A stretch of 64,000 nt of DNA. Origin: Paenibacillus sp. Marseille-Q4541. GTDB taxonomy: Bacteria > Bacillota > Bacilli > Paenibacillales > Paenibacillaceae. This document shows, piece by piece, positions 46,858-54,021 of the stretch. The notes under the pieces were generated by a model that was not told where the DNA came from, did no database searches, and saw only the letters and a program-made list of their open reading frames with translations. Within the stretch, counting starts at the first letter, position 1, and each line of letters opens with the position of its first letter. The stretch spans positions 1 through 64,000 of the forward strand of contig NZ_JAGXCY010000003.1 in assembly GCF_018310695.1 (NCBI RefSeq), written 5' to 3'. Made by a program: the position numbers and the translations under genes.

Positions 46858-46885
46858 TTGACATAAGATGGGAATTATATATAAT
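46858..46885 (+). promoter_or_regulatory. Promoter of the tetR-efflux operon
   Basis: TTGACA (46858-46863) and TATAAT (46880-46885), both perfect SigA consensus, lie 16 bp apart upstream of the regulator gene. The expected start falls in the operator at 46890-46910. Confidence 0.85.
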
Positions 46886-46889
46886 CAAT

Positions 46890-46910
46890 ATAGACCGACC
46901 GTCAGTCTAT
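46890..46910. promoter_or_regulatory. TetR-type operator
   Basis: The 21-bp sequence ATAGACCGACCGTCAGTCTAT is an imperfect palindrome with GAC-GAC and GTC-GTC half-sites, a form often bound by TetR/QacR-type repressors. It starts five bases after the -10 box and covers the expected transcription start, so the adjacent regulator would repress its own operon. Confidence 0.75.
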
Positions 46911-46928
46911 AAAATGGAGGCCGATTTG

Positions 46929-47552
46929 ATGAGAATTACCAAAGATCCTGAAGAACGTAGGAATGAGATTTTAGACACCGCGGAACAGCTCTTTTTTACG
47001 AAAGGATATAGCAAAACAACAGTGAACGATATGTTACAGGCCATTGGTATCGCCAAGGGCACGTTCTACTATTATTTTAAATCTAAAGAAGAGGTTATGG
47101 ATGCGGTTGTGATGCGCTATATCGAGACCGGAGTGCTGGCAGCAAAGCAGATTGCAATGAATAAGAAGCTTACTGTACATGAGAAACTGCTTCAGATCAT
47201 TATGGCCCAGAAGCCGGATACGCAGAGCAAGAGTCAGATGATTGAGCAGTTCCACGAGCCGGATAATGCGCAGATCCATCAGAAAAGTTTAGCGGAAACC
47301 ATTTTGCAATTAACTCCAATTTTAACTGAAGTCATTGAGCAGGGAATCGAGGAAAAACTTTTTCATACGCCTTATCCACGTGAGTCGATCGAGTTTCTGC
47401 TTATTGCCTCCCAGTTTCTATTTGATGAAGGGATTTTTAAGTGGACACCTGAAGAAATCTTGCAAAAAATAAAAGCTTTTATATACATCATGGAGACTAC
47501 ACTTGGGGCGGAGAAAGGTAGCTTTGCTTATGTAACCCAAATGTTTGGTTAG
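46929..47552 (+). CDS. TetR-family transcriptional regulator
   Basis: A 207-residue regulator with an N-terminal TetR helix-turn-helix (about 8-55; RRNEILDTAEQLFFTKGYSK and GIAKGTFYYYFKSKEEVM) and a helical ligand-binding domain. ATG at 46929 follows GGAGG by eight bases; the longer in-frame opening at 46803 contains a terminator and the promoter and is not real. It is the first gene of an operon with an MFS and an ABC exporter, with an operator over its own promoter, so it probably senses a toxic ligand and derepresses export. Confidence 0.92.
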   Translation: MRITKDPEERRNEILDTAEQLFFTKGYSKTTVNDMLQAIGIAKGTFYYYFKSKEEVMDAVVMRYIETGVLAAKQIAMNKKLTVHEKLLQIIMAQKPDTQSKSQMIEQFHEPDNAQIHQKSLAETILQLTPILTEVIEQGIEEKLFHTPYPRESIEFLLIASQFLFDEGIFKWTPEEILQKIKAFIYIMETTLGAEKGSFAYVTQMFG

Positions 47553-47588
47553 ATTTCTTATGATGATGGTGAAAGGATGGGGGCGAAT

Positions 47589-48878
47589 ATGAATATGAAG
47601 TCATTGGACAATAAATCCTTTGGATATTTCATGGTGCTGTGGCTTGGGGAATGGATATCCAGTATCGGCAGCGGATTAACAGCTTTTGTACTGGGTGTGT
47701 ATGTTTACCAGATGACAGAGACCGCTAGCAGTGTTGCTTTGGTCACTCTATGTGCATTTCTCCCATCCATCTTACTCGGTCCGATTGGCGGAGTGCTTGC
47801 AGACCGGTTTGATAGAAGGCTTATGATGATTGTGGGCGATCTGTTTTCAGCGTTTGGACTTATCTTTATACTTATCGCCATGTTTCTGGGTGACCCAGCT
47901 CTTTGGCAAATATGCTTTGGAGTTACATTTAGCTCCGTATTTGTTTCCTTGTTAGAACCAGCATACAAAGCCACCATAACGGATTTATTAACGGAAGAGC
48001 AGTTTGCTAAAGCCAGTGGTCTTGTACAACTTGCTGGCGCCTCTAAATATCTACTCTCCCCGGTTATTGCCGGAATACTACTTAGCCTGATGGATGTCAG
48101 AAGCATACTTATGATCGACATCGCTACCTTCTTTGTTACACTCCTAGCTGTTTTCGTTGTGAAAAAGAATCTACATGTTATACAAAAAGCGAAAAGAAAA
48201 CAAACGTTCATTAAAGATTTAAAAGAAGGTTGGAACACCCTTCTCGCTTCGCAAGGGGTTCTACAGCTTACGATGATCCTTTCGGTAGTTACTTTTTACA
48301 TGGGTTTCCTCCAAACCTTATTTACCCCAATGCTTCTACCCTATATGGATTCCAAAACCCTCGGCACAATCATGTCTCTAAGCGCAGCTGGTATGCTTTT
48401 CGGCAGTCTCTTTATCGGTATTTTCAATATAAAAAGCAATTATATCCGAGTGTTAGCGATTGGATTAGGCTTTGCTGGCATGTTCTTCTCTATGCTAGGC
48501 CTAACGACGAATATTTACTTTATTTCCGTGACCGGATTTATGTTCTTTGCTTCCCTTCCGTTTATCAATACGAGCGCTGACGTGATGATCCGCAAAAAAA
48601 TTGCGAGTGAGGCACAAGGGCGTGCATGGGGGATAATCGGTATACTTTCTCAGCTAGGTTATGTAGCAGCGTATGGATTAGCAGGCACTTTGGCCGACTC
48701 TGTTTTTAATCCACTATTGAGAGAAGGAGGACTACTCGCTCCTACAGTTGTAAGTATGATCGGGATTGGAGAGGGTCGGGGGATTGGTTTACTATTCATC
48801 CTCTCTGGAGGATTTGTTGTGATCCTATCGCTTCTCATTCCACGTTTCAAATCTATTCGAATACTGGATAATCCCTAA
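47589..48878 (+). CDS. MFS exporter
   Basis: A 429-residue major facilitator protein with about 12 helices. GPIGGVLADRFDRR is the loop 2-3 motif A. It resembles macrolide-efflux type MFS proteins. ATG at 47589 follows a G-rich stretch by five bases; ATG at 47577 is also possible but overlaps that stretch and sits one base from AAAGG. It starts 36 bases after the TetR stop and is probably co-transcribed with it and the ABC genes. Confidence 0.85.
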   Translation: MNMKSLDNKSFGYFMVLWLGEWISSIGSGLTAFVLGVYVYQMTETASSVALVTLCAFLPSILLGPIGGVLADRFDRRLMMIVGDLFSAFGLIFILIAMFLGDPALWQICFGVTFSSVFVSLLEPAYKATITDLLTEEQFAKASGLVQLAGASKYLLSPVIAGILLSLMDVRSILMIDIATFFVTLLAVFVVKKNLHVIQKAKRKQTFIKDLKEGWNTLLASQGVLQLTMILSVVTFYMGFLQTLFTPMLLPYMDSKTLGTIMSLSAAGMLFGSLFIGIFNIKSNYIRVLAIGLGFAGMFFSMLGLTTNIYFISVTGFMFFASLPFINTSADVMIRKKIASEAQGRAWGIIGILSQLGYVAAYGLAGTLADSVFNPLLREGGLLAPTVVSMIGIGEGRGIGLLFILSGGFVVILSLLIPRFKSIRILDNP

Positions 48879-48914
48879 CTACTTTGAGCTTAGAAAGGAG
48901 GCGAGAGAGTAGAT

Positions 48915-51257
48915 ATGCTGCTGCAAATAGTGAGGAGAGATTTTCAAAGGAATAAAATAATCACGATCGTATTATTTGTTTTTATTATGCTTTCGGCACT
49001 ACTTATCGCTTCTGCTTCACATGTTATTATGGAATTATCTGGTTCATTACATAATCTGCTAGTCAAATCAAAAGCTCCTCATTTTGTACAAATGCATGCC
49101 GGGTCCATAGACAGAAATGTGATTGAAAAGTTTGCTCTGGCAAATCCGCTCGTCAAAGAACAGCAGACGGTAGAGATGCTAGGGATAGAAGGATCAAACA
49201 TATATATCGGCTCTACTGAACATTCGGAAGCGAGCAGTGTAATGGACATCGGTTTTGTAAGGCAGAATCGTTCATTTGATTTACTTTTGAATTTAAATAA
49301 TCAACTTATTCAGGTATCACCAGGAGAAATTGCTCTGCCCATTTATTACATGCAGCAGAAGAACTTGAAGCTGGGTGATCCCGTCCTCATCAAGACAGAC
49401 AGATTCATGAAGCAATTCAAAATCGTCGATTTTGTCCGTGATGTGCAAATGAACCCCGCCATTGTCAGTTCCAAACGTTTTGTTGTGAACGATACAGATT
49501 TCTCATTCCTTAGAGACCGTACAGGCGAGATTGAATATTTAATAGAATTTCTGTTGACTGATCTTAGCAAATTGAACGAATTCAGCAGTAGTTATCATTC
49601 TTCCAACTTGCCAAACAAAGGTCCAACGATAGACTATTCTTTATTTAAATTATTGAATGCCCTGACGGATGGGATCATCGCTGTTGTCATTATTCTTGTA
49701 AGTTTTCTCCTTATGATCATTGCAATTCTCTGCCTAAGGTTCACGATCATTGCGACGATGGAGGAGGATTACCGGGAAATTGGCGTCATGAAAGCCATTG
49801 GTATATCAAATAACAATATCAAACGCATCTACCTGGCAAAATATATCGTTCTGGCTGCACTAGCTTCTGCATGTGGATATGTGATTTCTCTTATTGTCAT
49901 GCGGTCATTTACCACAAATATAAGTCTTTATTTAGGTACTGTCTCGAAAGGTTGGCTTCCATATTTGATTCCCATTCTAGCAGTCTGCTTCATTTTCGGA
50001 ATCGTGGTCTTTTTTTGTAGAGTGATGCTTCGAAGATTACATGGTATTTCGGCAGTAGAGTCTCTAAGGATGGGTGCTTCTCTAAAATCAGCGACACGTT
50101 TAGGAAGAATACAGCTGAGCAAACGCAAATTCTTGAACGTAAACGTATTTCTCGGAATAAAAGACGTATTCGGGCGTTTTAGCTTATTTGTGTTATTGTT
50201 TTTCGTTTATGCAACCAATGTATTTATCATCATCTTACCGTTAGGTTTATTACACACGTTGCAATTGCCTAGTTTTATTACCTATATGGGGGTTGGACAG
50301 AGCGACATCCGTATTGACTTACCTCAATCAGCGAGCACTCAGCAAAGGTTTGAACAACTGACGAAGGTTATTAAAAAAGATCCAGATATCGAGAAGTTCT
50401 CCCCACTGATTACCTCTCGCTTCAAAGTATTAGACAATGAAGGGATGTGGAAAAGTGTAAACGTAGAAACAGGAGATTTCACAATTTTTCCTTTGTCGTA
50501 CATCAACGGTTCAGCACCCAATGAGGAGGATGAGATTGCACTTTCCGTTCTACTTGCCAAAGACCTGAGTAAAAAGTCAAAGGACTCACTTGTACTACAA
50601 AAAGATGGTGAAAAAATACAAATGAAGATTAGCGGAATCTATCAGGATATCACGAATGGTGGCCGAACGGCAAAAGCACGATTATCTTATGATCCAAACC
50701 ATGTGCTGTGGTATGTCGCAGCGATTGATGTAAAATCAAGTGTTTCACTTCAGGAGAAAATAGATCAATATACGAATGCCTTCTATCCAGCAAAAATTAC
50801 GCATCTGAAAAGCTATTTATCACAAACCCTTGGAAATACAATCAGTCAATTAAAGCTTGTTACCATTCTAGCGATTGTCATTTCTCTATCTATCTTAGTC
50901 CTCATTACGACGTTATTCATAAAAATGTTGCTTATGAAGGACGCTTCACAAATGGCTGCGATGAGAAGTCTTGGTTTTACTCTTCGAGATATCCAAGCAC
51001 AGTATTTGATAAAAATGCTCTTGGTGGGAGGGATGGGGGTTATCTTTGGAACGTTAGGTGCGGTAACCATGGGTCAAAGTTTTGTTCAAGTTATTGGCTC
51101 ATTTATGGGGGCTTCCCAAATTCATTTAGTATTTAGTCCGGTGGCTACCTATGTACTTTATCCTCTCGGCTTTATAGCTATTGTATCGGGTACAACTTTG
51201 CTCAACACTCGTATTACGAAAACTTACAGTACCTTTGAACACATTACCAAATCATGA
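48915..51257 (+). CDS. FtsX-type ABC transporter permease
   Basis: A 780-residue permease of the MacB/FtsX class with an N-terminal helix, an extracytoplasmic region, two clusters of FtsX membrane helices (about 240-390 and 640-770), and a second large extracytoplasmic region between them (about 430-640). REIGVMKAIGISNNNIKRIY is the FtsX coupling motif, repeated as MAAMRSLGFTLRDIQAQY. GAAAGGAGGCG precedes the ATG. It is followed directly by its ATPase. This arrangement is typical of exporters or peptide-antibiotic resistance transporters. Confidence 0.85.
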   Translation: MLLQIVRRDFQRNKIITIVLFVFIMLSALLIASASHVIMELSGSLHNLLVKSKAPHFVQMHAGSIDRNVIEKFALANPLVKEQQTVEMLGIEGSNIYIGSTEHSEASSVMDIGFVRQNRSFDLLLNLNNQLIQVSPGEIALPIYYMQQKNLKLGDPVLIKTDRFMKQFKIVDFVRDVQMNPAIVSSKRFVVNDTDFSFLRDRTGEIEYLIEFLLTDLSKLNEFSSSYHSSNLPNKGPTIDYSLFKLLNALTDGIIAVVIILVSFLLMIIAILCLRFTIIATMEEDYREIGVMKAIGISNNNIKRIYLAKYIVLAALASACGYVISLIVMRSFTTNISLYLGTVSKGWLPYLIPILAVCFIFGIVVFFCRVMLRRLHGISAVESLRMGASLKSATRLGRIQLSKRKFLNVNVFLGIKDVFGRFSLFVLLFFVYATNVFIIILPLGLLHTLQLPSFITYMGVGQSDIRIDLPQSASTQQRFEQLTKVIKKDPDIEKFSPLITSRFKVLDNEGMWKSVNVETGDFTIFPLSYINGSAPNEEDEIALSVLLAKDLSKKSKDSLVLQKDGEKIQMKISGIYQDITNGGRTAKARLSYDPNHVLWYVAAIDVKSSVSLQEKIDQYTNAFYPAKITHLKSYLSQTLGNTISQLKLVTILAIVISLSILVLITTLFIKMLLMKDASQMAAMRSLGFTLRDIQAQYLIKMLLVGGMGVIFGTLGAVTMGQSFVQVIGSFMGASQIHLVFSPVATYVLYPLGFIAIVSGTTLLNTRITKTYSTFEHITKS

Positions 51258-51268
51258 GGGGGGATAGG

Positions 51269-52018
51269 ATGCCTATATTGGAAACGAAGGGATTAAATAA
51301 GGAATATGCTAGTAACCACGTATTAAAGGATATTCATTTGCAGATTTGGCCTGGTGAGTTCGTAGCTGTTATGGGTCCTTCTGGCTCTGGTAAATCGACA
51401 CTACTGTATTCGGTCAGCGGTATGGACAAAATAAGTTCGGGAAGTGTTATGTTTGAAGGACAAGAGCTTACCGATCTTTCCGAGCAAGAATTGGCTGAAT
51501 TAAGGCTAAATAGGATGGGATTTATTTTTCAGCAAATGCACCTGCTAAAAAACTTGAATATTCGTGATAACATTATATTGTCCACATACCTCGCGAAGAA
51601 GAGCAAACGGAGTTCTCTTAATAAAAGAGCAAATGAATTAATGAAAAGAACGGGGATTTTAGCTCTCGCTGAGCGTGATATCACACAGGTATCAGGAGGG
51701 CAATTACAGCGGGCTGCCATCTGCCGCGCACTCATCAATGAGCCTGCGATCATCTTTGGTGATGAACTGACGGGTGCGCTGAACTCTAAATCAGCGGGTG
51801 AAATGATGGGGATTTTGAACGAGATTAACAGTGCGGGCACAGCAGTCCTGATCGCAACTCATGATGCGAAAGTCGCTGCTAATGCAGAGCGTGTAATGTA
51901 CATGCTAGATGGAAATATAACGGCTCAGCTGCATCTTGGCAAATACAATGAAGCGATGGGGAATTTTAGGAACAGGGAAGAAAGACTCGCTGCATGGTTA
52001 TTGAAAATGGGATTTTAG
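51269..52018 (+). CDS. ABC transporter ATPase, MacB/LolD type
   Basis: A 249-residue ATPase: Walker A GPSGSGKST, signature VSGGQLQRAA, Walker B AIIFGDELTGALN and H-loop IATHDAKVA. The DEP of most families is DEL here, still with the catalytic Glu. ATG at 51269 follows GAGGGGGGA; an ATG at 51254 overlapping the permease stop has no ribosome site. It energises the preceding FtsX-type permease. The last residues differ from standard LolD, with an extra C-terminal tail. Confidence 0.88.
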   Translation: MPILETKGLNKEYASNHVLKDIHLQIWPGEFVAVMGPSGSGKSTLLYSVSGMDKISSGSVMFEGQELTDLSEQELAELRLNRMGFIFQQMHLLKNLNIRDNIILSTYLAKKSKRSSLNKRANELMKRTGILALAERDITQVSGGQLQRAAICRALINEPAIIFGDELTGALNSKSAGEMMGILNEINSAGTAVLIATHDAKVAANAERVMYMLDGNITAQLHLGKYNEAMGNFRNREERLAAWLLKMGF

Positions 52019-52032
52019 GCTGGAAAGGCGAA

Positions 52033-52073
52033 AAGATGTAACAATCCATTCAGGGATAGTTACATCTTTATTA
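52033..52073. terminator. Bidirectional terminator
   Basis: AAAGATGTAAC pairs with GTTACATCTTT, followed by TATTAT on the plus strand and an A-rich 5' flank for the minus strand. It lies between the ABC ATPase gene and the convergent unknown gene. Confidence 0.82.
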
Positions 52074-52115
52074 TCGTTAGTTCCTCTTCTAAATGAAATA
52101 TACACCTCGACATTA

Positions 52116-52559
52116 CTAAAAAGAGTAATATGTCAGCGCGTGATCCATCATAAAAGTACGATCAAATGGCTCTGCAAGCCGTGCATCCATTTCTTCCTCC
52201 CGGCAGACCAGTTTTCCTTCTATATCACTTAGAGCTGCGCGTACAACCCCTATTCGATCTGGTCCCCATTCTTGTTCACACTTACGAATATAAGTCTGTG
52301 CCTCCTCAAGTTGTAAACCTTTCAAACAACGGATGACCGAAATCCACCGGATGAGATCGGCAGGCTGTCGTTGTTTGGGGAGATTAAATTCGGCAAAACC
52401 ATCGATCCCACCACAAGAAATTTTAAGTAAACCGACATAGCGCGACTCCAAAGTAAAAAAAGGCAGCTGACGCACATCATATCGAATGATTTCCATCGAA
52501 CCAATAGGAAAAGAGTGCCGAACTTTAGAAGCGGCATCCATTACATAGGTAAGAGCCAC
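52116..52559 (-). CDS. Hypothetical protein
   Basis: A 147-residue soluble protein read from the minus strand. The GTG start has GGAGG about nine bases upstream. No domain was recognised; the sequence is mixed alpha/beta with FTLESRYVGLLKISCGGIDG as a conserved-looking core. It converges on the exporter operon and lies divergent from the kdp riboswitch. Confidence 0.6.
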   Translation of the reverse strand: MALTYVMDAASKVRHSFPIGSMEIIRYDVRQLPFFTLESRYVGLLKISCGGIDGFAEFNLPKQRQPADLIRWISVIRCLKGLQLEEAQTYIRKCEQEWGPDRIGVVRAALSDIEGKLVCREEEMDARLAEPFDRTFMMDHALTYYSF

Positions 52560-52634
52560 AGACGATCAACCTCCATAGAAACGAATTCATCGCTAAATAT
52601 GATGAACATCTTACGCGCGTACTTACATAATGTA

Positions 52635-52656
52635 AATATTCGGTAAAGCGAATATT
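52635..52656. promoter_or_regulatory. Perfect inverted repeat, candidate operator
   Basis: AATATTCG (52635-52642) and CGAATATT (52649-52656) are separated by six bases. It lies about 80 bp upstream of the minus-strand gene at 52559 and 400 bp from the riboswitch. Either a regulator site or a short RNA stem. Confidence 0.4.
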
Positions 52657-52685
52657 GACCTGAATTCAGTGATTATCATTGAAGA

Positions 52686-52737
52686 AAACGGATACAACGA
52701 GGGATTTCACCTCTTTTTGTATCCGTTTCTTTTACTG
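52686..52737 (+). terminator. Orphan intrinsic terminator-like hairpin
   Basis: AAACGGATACA (52686-52696) and TGTATCCGTTT (52719-52729) pair perfectly, with inner GAGG/CCTC pairs, and are followed by CTTTTAC. No plus-strand gene ends nearby. It may end a small RNA. Confidence 0.5.
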
Positions 52738-53054
52738 GCTTATAGAAGCGGTTTTTTGCCATATTCCCTCAAGTAAGCGATTACCAAATCCAAATCCTCT
52801 CATTATCTACTTCTTTGCTCACGTTATTAGATGATTACGTGATTTCTTAGTATTTACGAGAATGATCGAGATAGAAGAAGAATATAAGAGTATGTCTATT
52901 GATTAGTGACTTAAAAGAATGAAAACTACTCCATATGAATCGCCGGTATTCTTTACACTATTCCTACGCGGGATTATGATTCAATCCATAAATGATTTGC
53001 AGCGAAGGGAACGGTGATGAAGTTTCGTTATCACGATTAGTAAAAAGGGTACAT

Positions 53055-53222
53055 TATATCGCTGAATCCTTGTAAAAGGATCGGGGGAACCAACAGAAGC
53101 TTCTATATAGCTTCAGGGGTGAATCCTTCATATAAAACCGGGATACGATATTCCGGATTGAAAATGAAGGTAGGGCGACTCTCACGCCCGAATCCGTCAG
53201 CTAACCTCGTAAGCGTACACGA
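53055..53222 (+). promoter_or_regulatory. c-di-AMP riboswitch (ydaO/yuaA class)
   Basis: The ydaO aptamer is clear: ATCGCTGAATCC at the 5' end, GGGGGAACCAA, GGGGTGAATCC, GTAGGGCGACTCTC, then CCCGAATCCGTCAGCTAACC and TCGTAAGCGT. The 5' CGCT and 3' AGCG bases close P1. This class binds cyclic di-AMP and usually turns off potassium-uptake and cell-wall genes when the nucleotide is high; kdp follows here. Confidence 0.95.
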
Positions 53223-53275
53223 GAGAGACCTCAAGATGTCGAGCTCTATTTAGCAGCGGCTTTGTTCCGCTAGCT

Positions 53276-53323
53276 CAAAAAGAAGCTGCGAGAAGAGATC
53301 CTCTATCTCCAGCTTCTTTTTTG
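53276..53323 (+). terminator. Expression-platform terminator of the c-di-AMP riboswitch
   Basis: AAAAGAAGCTG (53278-53288) and CAGCTTCTTTT (53310-53320) pair perfectly and are followed by T residues. It lies 35 bp before the first gene start. AGAGACC (53224-53230), next to the aptamer, can pair with GGTCTCT (53325-53331) just past the terminator, a possible alternative structure. Confidence 0.85.
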
Positions 53324-53356
53324 TGGTCTCTTAAGAGAAAACGGGAGGAAAAACAG

Positions 53357-53752
53357 ATGGAACTGATGCAGGAAAAAATTATCGTTTCCGCTGGTAATCC
53401 AGCAGGCATTCACTTTATTCAATCTTTACTATCAAGGGAAATACCGTTTGCGGTGCTGATTAGTCGGAAAAATGAACAGGAAGAGATGAACAGCATAGGT
53501 GTTCCTTTATGTGTAGAAGTAGATCTGATCTCTAAGGATTCATGGATCATTCCTGAATTCAACGTAGGTAGAGTCTTCTTATTTGAAGACAGTCTACCTC
53601 TCTGCTGCAGGTACATTCAAATTTGTAGATCCTGGACAGGAAGTCCAATATATGTAATTTCACAGCGCGGTAAACCGCGTTTAATTTACAGAGGGCTTGG
53701 AGCGGATCATGTCATTCATAGCCACAGTGATGATCTATCATTTTTACTTTGA
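53357..53752 (+). CDS. Small Rossmann-like protein, first gene of the kdp operon
   Basis: A 131-residue protein. IIVSAGNPAGIHFIQSLL followed by a hydrophobic strand PFAVLIS looks like the first nucleotide-binding beta-alpha-beta of a TrkA-N-type Rossmann fold, but the usual GxGxxG is reduced to GNPAG. ATG at 53357 follows GGGAGG; the longer in-frame opening from 53321 overlaps the terminator. It lies just after the c-di-AMP riboswitch and 22 bp upstream of the small kdp genes, suggesting a role in potassium uptake, but the function is unknown. Confidence 0.68.
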   Translation: MELMQEKIIVSAGNPAGIHFIQSLLSREIPFAVLISRKNEQEEMNSIGVPLCVEVDLISKDSWIIPEFNVGRVFLFEDSLPLCCRYIQICRSWTGSPIYVISQRGKPRLIYRGLGADHVIHSHSDDLSFLL

Positions 53753-53774
53753 AACCGACTGGAGGTGTTAGAAA

Positions 53775-53882
53775 ATGCTCGATCTAGCCATGATTACTTT
53801 ATTTATTGTATTAACTTTGATTGCTGTAGGACTTATACAGGGCTCTGAAAAGGTGATATCTGAAGGGAGTGAAAACAAATGA
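53775..53882 (+). CDS. Small single-helix membrane peptide upstream of kdpF
   Basis: A 35-residue peptide (start MLDLAM) with one hydrophobic helix of about 18 residues and a short charged tail. GGAGGTG lies eight bases before the ATG, so translation is likely. Its stop overlaps the kdpF start (ATGA). Small hydrophobic reading frames at this position occur before kdpF in other genomes. The role is unknown. Confidence 0.65.
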   Translation: MLDLAMITLFIVLTLIAVGLIQGSEKVISEGSENK

Positions 53883-53959
53883 TATGGGTTCTGTTTGGTA
53901 TTGTCATCGCGATGTTTGTCTATCTGACTTATGTACTGCTGCATCCTGAACGGTTCTAA
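53879..53959 (+). CDS. kdpF: KdpF, small subunit of the potassium-importing ATPase
   Basis: A 26-residue single-helix peptide. The C-terminus YLTYVLLHPERF matches the KdpF family, whose members end in a similar LxxPERF. KdpF is a lipid-like stabiliser of the KdpABC complex. It overlaps the 35-residue peptide gene by four bases and lies 62 bp before kdpA. Gene callers often miss it for its size. Confidence 0.85.
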   Translation: MIWVLFGIVIAMFVYLTYVLLHPERF

Positions 53960-54021
53960 GAGAAAGCAGGATCTCAAATGAATTGATCTTGTAAAAACAA
54001 ACTATAGGAGGACTTATTCAT

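Larger units (their letters stand above)
52560..53054. other. Long intergenic region upstream of c-di-AMP riboswitch
   Basis: Holds a perfect inverted repeat AATATTCG/CGAATATT (52635-52656), a 10-bp palindrome CTGAATTCAG, a terminator-like hairpin (52686-52737) and AT-rich sequence, presumably with the kdp promoter near 52850-53030. No gene was found. No -10/-35 pair was convincing. Confidence 0.5.

Noticed and set aside
46803..46928. N-terminal extension of the TetR protein from 46803
   Set aside because: This segment contains the preceding terminator, the promoter and the operator; the ATG at 46929 has a proper ribosome site.
47705..48238. Minus-strand 177-residue open frame
   Set aside because: Antisense to the MFS exporter; no ribosome site and no recognisable domain.
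52560..53054. Possible attachment site or mobile element in the long intergenic gap
   Set aside because: No integrase, tRNA or direct-repeat pair was found; the gap is explained by the riboswitch leader and hairpins.
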